The notes under the pieces are model-generated. The model searched no databases. It was not told the origin of the DNA and saw only the letters and a program-made list of their open reading frames with translations. DNA of 9,849 bases, taken from contig JAJYJL010000066.1 of NCBI GenBank assembly GCA_021789565.1, forward strand, positions 3,626 through 13,474. Direction: 5' to 3'. A program made the position numbers and the translations under genes. This DNA is from Acidobacteriota bacterium (GTDB lineage Bacteria > Acidobacteriota > Terriglobia > UBA7540). Below, piece by piece: positions 6,726 to 9,849 of this stretch. Position 1 is the first letter of the stretch. Each line of letters begins with the position of its first letter.

Positions 6726-7565
6726 ATGAAGATTATTGACACCCACCAGCACCTGTGGGACCTGGATTTGTTCAAATACTCCTGGCTGGATGGCGTTCCT
6801 TCGCTGCGAAAAAGCTTCCGCATGGAGGACTACGTGAAAGCAGGCGAGGGTCTGGGCATTGAGAAATCCGTCCACCTGGAAGCCGACGTGGATGAGGCTT
6901 ACATGCTGGACGAAACGCGGCACATCCTGGCGCTGGCTGAACAGGACAACCCGCTGGAGGGAGTTGTCGCCTGCGGAAGGCCGGAGAAACCGCACTTTGC
7001 AGATTATCTTGACCAGATCGCCGGGCATCCAAAGCTGAAAGGCATTCGGCGGGTGCTGCACACCCAGCCGGACGAGGTTGGGCAATCGAGCCTTTTTGCG
7101 GAGAACGTCAGGCTGCTTGCGGCTTACGGCCTTTCATTTGACATCTGCATTCTGGCGCGCCAATTGCCCATCGCCATTCGCTTGATCAGTCATTGCCCGA
7201 AGGTCCAGTTCATCCTCGACCACTGCGGCAATCCCCAGGTGAAGGAGCAGTTGTTCGATCCCTGGAGGCAGCATATTCAGGAAGCATCAAAACTGCCTAA
7301 CGTTGTCTGCAAGGTTTCCGGCATCCTGGCCGACGCCGACCTGGAAAAGTGGACGCCGGAAGACCTGCGCCCATACGTTGAGCACGTGATTGAATGCTTC
7401 GGGTGGGACCGTGTAATGTTTGGCAGCGACTGGCCCGTGTGTACGCTGGCCGCGCCGCTGCGAAAATGGGTGGAAACTCTCACGCTGCTGACCCGTGACG
7501 CCGGGGAAGAAAATCAACAGAAGCTGTTCTACAAAAACGCCGCCAGGGTTTACCGCCTGGAATAG
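6726..7565 (+). CDS. Amidohydrolase-family sugar lactonase (L-fuconolactonase-like)
   Basis: A 279-residue amidohydrolase-2 (COG3618-type) protein, predicted cytoplasmic with no signal. It opens with IDTHQHLWD, giving the metal-binding His7 and His9. Other conserved residues are His166 in FILDHCGNP and Asp235 in MFGSDWPV, near the C-terminal end of the barrel. KGIRRVLH and VCKVSG are also typical of this group. Characterised relatives hydrolyse aldonolactones such as L-fuconolactone, L-rhamnonolactone or galactarolactone. Beside a fucosidase, mutarotase and acid-sugar dehydratase, hydrolysis of L-fucono-lactone to L-fuconate is the best guess. A TTG at 6714 could extend it by four codons; ATG 6726 is preferred because THQH then falls at the usual distance from the start. 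It is probably co-transcribed with the fucosidase, and no terminator is seen in the 51-base gap. It converges on the mutarotase gene 12 bases beyond its stop. Confidence 0.88.
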   Translation: MKIIDTHQHLWDLDLFKYSWLDGVPSLRKSFRMEDYVKAGEGLGIEKSVHLEADVDEAYMLDETRHILALAEQDNPLEGVVACGRPEKPHFADYLDQIAGHPKLKGIRRVLHTQPDEVGQSSLFAENVRLLAAYGLSFDICILARQLPIAIRLISHCPKVQFILDHCGNPQVKEQLFDPWRQHIQEASKLPNVVCKVSGILADADLEKWTPEDLRPYVEHVIECFGWDRVMFGSDWPVCTLAAPLRKWVETLTLLTRDAGEENQQKLFYKNAARVYRLE

Positions 7566-7577
7566 ATCGCGCCCTTA

Positions 7578-7901
7578 TCAGTCAGTGTGGAACACCTCTT
7601 CCATATTGGCCCACCACTCGCCCTTTTCCCTGGTCTCAAGCGGTTGCTGCAGGGGCCCCATAATGGCCCACCACTCCTGGGTTTTCGGATCGGCTGCCAT
7701 CTTCGCCATATCCGCATCGAAATCGTCCCCGACATATTCGAAATAGGCGTACAACGTGTCGTCCTTCAGAAAAATCGAGTAGTTGCGGATGTTGCATTCA
7801 TGAATCATTTGGAGCACTTCGGGCCATACATTGGCGTGGTAGCGAACGTATTCCTCCTTTGCCCCGGGCTGCAACCGAATCACCTGTCCGTATCGTTTCA
7901 C
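7578..7901 (-). CDS. L-rhamnose/L-fucose mutarotase family protein (RhaM/DUF718)
   Basis: A 107-residue cytoplasmic protein of the dimeric alpha/beta-barrel mutarotase family, which interconverts alpha and beta anomers of 6-deoxyhexoses. It matches E. coli RhaM in length and in key residues: Tyr18, His22, Trp26-Pro27 (YVRYHANVWPE), Tyr41 (RNYSIFL) and the WW pair at 77-78. It ends in EEVFHTD, like the family's EVF-x-x-x tail. Members act on L-rhamnose or L-fucose. The fucosidase and lactonase nearby favour L-fucose, but the sequence does not settle this. The start is GTG at 7901 with AGGAGG four bases upstream (7911-7906). It follows the dehydratase gene on the same strand after 59 bases, which suggests one transcript. 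Confidence 0.92.
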   Translation of the reverse strand: MKRYGQVIRLQPGAKEEYVRYHANVWPEVLQMIHECNIRNYSIFLKDDTLYAYFEYVGDDFDADMAKMAADPKTQEWWAIMGPLQQPLETREKGEWWANMEEVFHTD

Positions 7902-7960
7902 GCTCCCTCCTGCTTTCGAAATCCTCTCCGGCCGACCTTCTGCTGCATCCAGTCAGATTG

Positions 7961-9070
7961 TCACAATTTTTGAATTGTACATCCATCGATAAAGTCCCAG
8001 TCGAAATCAACCCCGATCCCCGGAGTGCGGGGCGGATGCGCATAGCCCTCGCTGTCAATATCGAGATGGTTCTTCATGCCGAAGTCCATGTAAGACATGG
8101 GGTAAAGGAGCTCGAAAAATTCGCAGTTTGAGATGGCGCAGCAACAATGCAGGTCCACAATCTCCAGAGGATGATAGATGGACGTATGGACTTCACACTG
8201 GACTCCGAAAGACTCCGCCAGGTGCGCAGTTTTCATCACCGGCGTCACGCCGCCCTTCCAGGAAACATCCGTGCGGACCATGTCCACCACGTTTGAAGCG
8301 ATGCACTCGGCGGTTGAATAATGTGAGCCTGCCAGGACCTCCGTTCCGCAAATGGGGATGTCAAGCTTGGAGGTGAGCTTTCGAAGCCCGTGAAAATCGA
8401 CGTCGAAGAGCGGCTCTTCGAACCAGTAGTAATTGAGGCGTTCAAGCTCACGCCCCATCCGCAAGGCCTGCTCGTGGTTGTAAGCAGCAACCGGGTCCGC
8501 CATCAGCTTGAAGTCCTGCCCAACAGCCTCGCGGCACAGCCGGTAAGCTTTCAGGTCAAAATCGTAGTCGCCCGGGGGATGAAGTTTGTACGCGTGCAAT
8601 CCGCGCTCCTTAACCTCCAGCGCCTGCCGGGCATAATCTTCAGGAGCAGCCAGAACAAAGGAGCTGGCGTAAGCCGGCACTTTGTCGCGGTATTCACCCA
8701 GCAGCTTGTAAAGCGGCAGCCCTGCCACTTTTCCCGCGATGTCGTAGAGGCAGATGTCATACGGGCCGTAGGCATAGATGGGAACATGGTTCCACCACCG
8801 GTCGTAGGTGCGAAATTCCTTCCAATGCTTTTCGCGCGCCAGCGGGTCCTTCCCCAGGAAGAACGGCTTCAGCGCGGAGGCGGCGATCTGGCCGGCCATC
8901 TCGGCTCCCCGGCCTGCAAACCCGAAAGACGTTCCTTCGAGTCCTTCATCGGTTTTCAGGGTGACGACGAGAAAATCGAAAGTCGATTTCCCGCCGGCGC
9001 GCATTTCAGAGTCCTGCATAGCTTCTCTGGTGTTTCTGCAAACACGGATTTCAATCGATACGATTTTCAC
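7961..9070 (-). CDS. Enolase-superfamily (mandelate racemase group) acid-sugar dehydratase
   Basis: A 369-residue cytoplasmic enzyme with an N-terminal capping domain and a C-terminal barrel. Metal ligands are Asp192 (ADPVAAY), Glu218 (FEEP) and Glu244 (GTE). The His-Asp catalytic dyad typical of the mandelate-racemase group is Asp268 (RTDVSWKGG) and His295 (EVHTSIYHP), with a possible Glu320. At the end of the second barrel strand it has K162-L-H164 rather than the K-x-K of many dehydratases, including L-fuconate dehydratase. It is also shorter than the Xanthomonas L-fuconate dehydratase. The general chemistry is Mg2+-dependent removal of water from an aldonate to give a 2-keto-3-deoxy acid. 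L-fuconate is suggested by context only. The GTG start at 9070 is supported by AAGGAGG seven bases upstream; the nearby ATG at 9075 hits a stop at once. The mutarotase gene is downstream. Confidence 0.9.
   Translation of the reverse strand: MKIVSIEIRVCRNTREAMQDSEMRAGGKSTFDFLVVTLKTDEGLEGTSFGFAGRGAEMAGQIAASALKPFFLGKDPLAREKHWKEFRTYDRWWNHVPIYAYGPYDICLYDIAGKVAGLPLYKLLGEYRDKVPAYASSFVLAAPEDYARQALEVKERGLHAYKLHPPGDYDFDLKAYRLCREAVGQDFKLMADPVAAYNHEQALRMGRELERLNYYWFEEPLFDVDFHGLRKLTSKLDIPICGTEVLAGSHYSTAECIASNVVDMVRTDVSWKGGVTPVMKTAHLAESFGVQCEVHTSIYHPLEIVDLHCCCAISNCEFFELLYPMSYMDFGMKNHLDIDSEGYAHPPRTPGIGVDFDWDFIDGCTIQKL
7963..7978. repeat. AT-rich hairpin over the dehydratase stop codon
   Basis: ACAATT (7963-7968) and AATTGT (7973-7978) form a perfect 6-base stem with a TTTG loop next to the TGA of the dehydratase gene. 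It is short and AT-rich. It might modulate translation or coupling to the mutarotase gene, but chance is equally likely. Confidence 0.25.
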
Positions 9071-9441
9071 TCCATATCCTCCTTCGTTAGTGTCCGCGTT
9101 CGTAGTCTTGGTGCTTCATCATATTCATTCTCAAACCCACCTGCTACGGTTTTCTAGATCCCGCGGCTTTGGACTCGCCGCTGCCACCCGCTCACTTGAA
9201 GATTAAGGAAACTTGATTTCCATGGCCCGGAGCTAAAAGGGGTTACCATCCCCCCTTCCAAAAGTCAATTTCAGCAGTCCCATCGGCGCCTGCGAGAGCA
9301 CCAGGTTTTCCAAAGAATTCACAGCCCAATCATTTCACTCTGGACTTTTAACGCTGTCTGTAGTGAAATTTGCCCGATAGAATCTATACATTTTGGCAGG
9401 GTTTGTACGCCCTGGCAGGGCAATCACGATGGGAAGGTCCA
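9071..9441. other. Divergent intergenic region between dehydratase and unknown Tat-type gene
   Basis: This 371-base stretch has no supported gene. On the minus strand TATGAT (9123-9118) lies about 35 bases upstream of the dehydratase ribosome binding site and could be a -10 box, though no good -35 is seen. GGAAA-CTTGA-TTTCC (9207-9221) and an AAGGGG/CCCCTT stem near 9238-9258 are small inverted repeats. The latter, read on the minus strand, ends in TTTT and could be a weak attenuator-like stem. On the plus strand TAGAAT (9378-9383) is a possible -10 box for the downstream gene. Confidence 0.5.
9394..9421. promoter_or_regulatory. Repeated TGGCAGGG with GCCCT/AGGGC palindrome: possible operator or 5'-UTR hairpin
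   Basis: TGGCAGGG occurs at 9394-9401 and again at 9413-9420, 19 bases apart. The second copy is embedded in a perfect palindrome GCCCT-GGC-AGGGC (9409-9421). It ends 20 bases before the ATG at 9442 and downstream of the possible TAGAAT -10 box, so it could be an operator or a leader hairpin close to the ribosome binding site. Confidence 0.35.
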
Positions 9442-9849
9442 ATGAACCGAAGAGAATTCATCGAAGCGTCGATCAGCGCTTCTGCAGTTGTAGGGCACAG
9501 GAAGGGTAATGGCAAGCATGGTCCCGGAAATGACGAAACCCGGAGGTCGGCGGCCCCAGACGAAGATAGTCACCTCCTGAAAACACATTCCATCCGCATC
9601 TATAACTCGCTTCTCAACCCCAGTGAGTACCCGGATTTCGAACGGCGGCACGTTCGCCCTCCGGGGTGGCCGGCGTTCGGAAACCGCACCCATTTCATAA
9701 CGCTGCGCGGTTTCGAAATCGATAAAAACCGGATTGTCGACTATGCAGAAGAGATCAGAAAGTACACAGAAGTTTTCAAGCTTGGCGACATCGTGTGGCC
9801 TTCTTATCCGATCCTGTTTGCCGAGAACCTGGACGAACTGGTGGAAGAG
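9442..9849 (+). CDS. Unknown protein with Tat-like N-terminus, 5' part only
   Basis: An open frame from ATG 9442 (GGAAGG five bases upstream) continues through 136 codons to the window edge without a stop. It starts MNRREFIEASISASAVVG, with the RR-x-F of Tat-exported proteins common in this kind of organism. The hydrophobic stretch is short and is followed by an unusually charged linker (residues about 19-45, rich in G, H, K, D, E, R). The domain begins near LLKTHSIRIYNSLL and contains aromatic, proline-rich segments (RPPGWPAFGN; LGDIVWPSYPILF). I do not recognise the family. A secreted enzyme or glycan-active protein would fit its place beside the dehydratase gene and the fucosidase locus, but that is only inference. 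It is divergent from the dehydratase gene. Confidence 0.7.
   Translation, partial: MNRREFIEASISASAVVGHRKGNGKHGPGNDETRRSAAPDEDSHLLKTHSIRIYNSLLNPSEYPDFERRHVRPPGWPAFGNRTHFITLRGFEIDKNRIVDYAEEIRKYTEVFKLGDIVWPSYPILFAENLDELVEE

Noticed and set aside
8390..9157. 255-codon plus-strand open frame
   Set aside because: It is antisense to the enolase-superfamily gene, with no protein-like motifs or ribosome binding site.

Overview
The window is about 9.8 kb of moderately GC-rich DNA. It looks like a chromosomal piece of a heterotrophic Gram-negative bacterium. Lipopolysaccharide inner-core genes, a Tat-exported glycosidase, an ACS-type MFS transporter and acid-sugar enzymes together suggest an Acidobacteriota-like soil organism. 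That assignment is an inference from gene content and protein style; no rRNA or marker gene is present.

Layout. Positions 1-410 (minus strand) hold the N-terminal part of a family 9 glycosyltransferase (heptosyltransferase type). It is divergent from rfaE1 (579-1577, plus), a heptose-7-phosphate kinase. A small membrane-anchored unknown protein (1595-1996, minus) converges on rfaE1. A second minus-strand block, read from high to low coordinates, contains an MFS transporter (4733-3477), a sarcosine/N-methyltryptophan oxidase-type gene reduced to its two ends (3372-3042), and an SDR dehydrogenase (2959-2201). A 492-base divergent region separates this block from a plus-strand pair: a Tat-exported GH29 alpha-L-fucosidase (5226-6674) and an amidohydrolase of the sugar-lactonase type (6726-7565). 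Converging on that pair are minus-strand genes for a RhaM-type sugar mutarotase (7901-7578) and an enolase-superfamily acid-sugar dehydratase (9070-7961). A 371-base divergent region then leads to a plus-strand gene for an unrecognised protein with a Tat-like start, cut off by the window edge.

How the genes fit together. From 2201 to 9070 the window reads as a non-phosphorylative (oxidative) L-fucose or related 6-deoxyhexose utilisation locus. Fucosidase would release the sugar in the periplasm and the MFS protein would import sugar or sugar acid. Mutarotase would interconvert anomers, the SDR would oxidise sugar to lactone (or act later on a 2-keto-3-deoxy acid), the amidohydrolase would open the lactone, and the enolase-family enzyme would dehydrate the aldonate. 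No aldolase, second dehydrogenase, diketo-acid hydrolase or lactaldehyde dehydrogenase is visible, so the lower pathway must lie elsewhere. I recognised no tRNA, rRNA, CRISPR array or insertion sequence. The most notable non-textbook items are the internally deleted oxidase gene, a long inverted repeat upstream of the small membrane protein, and the K-x-H motif in the dehydratase.
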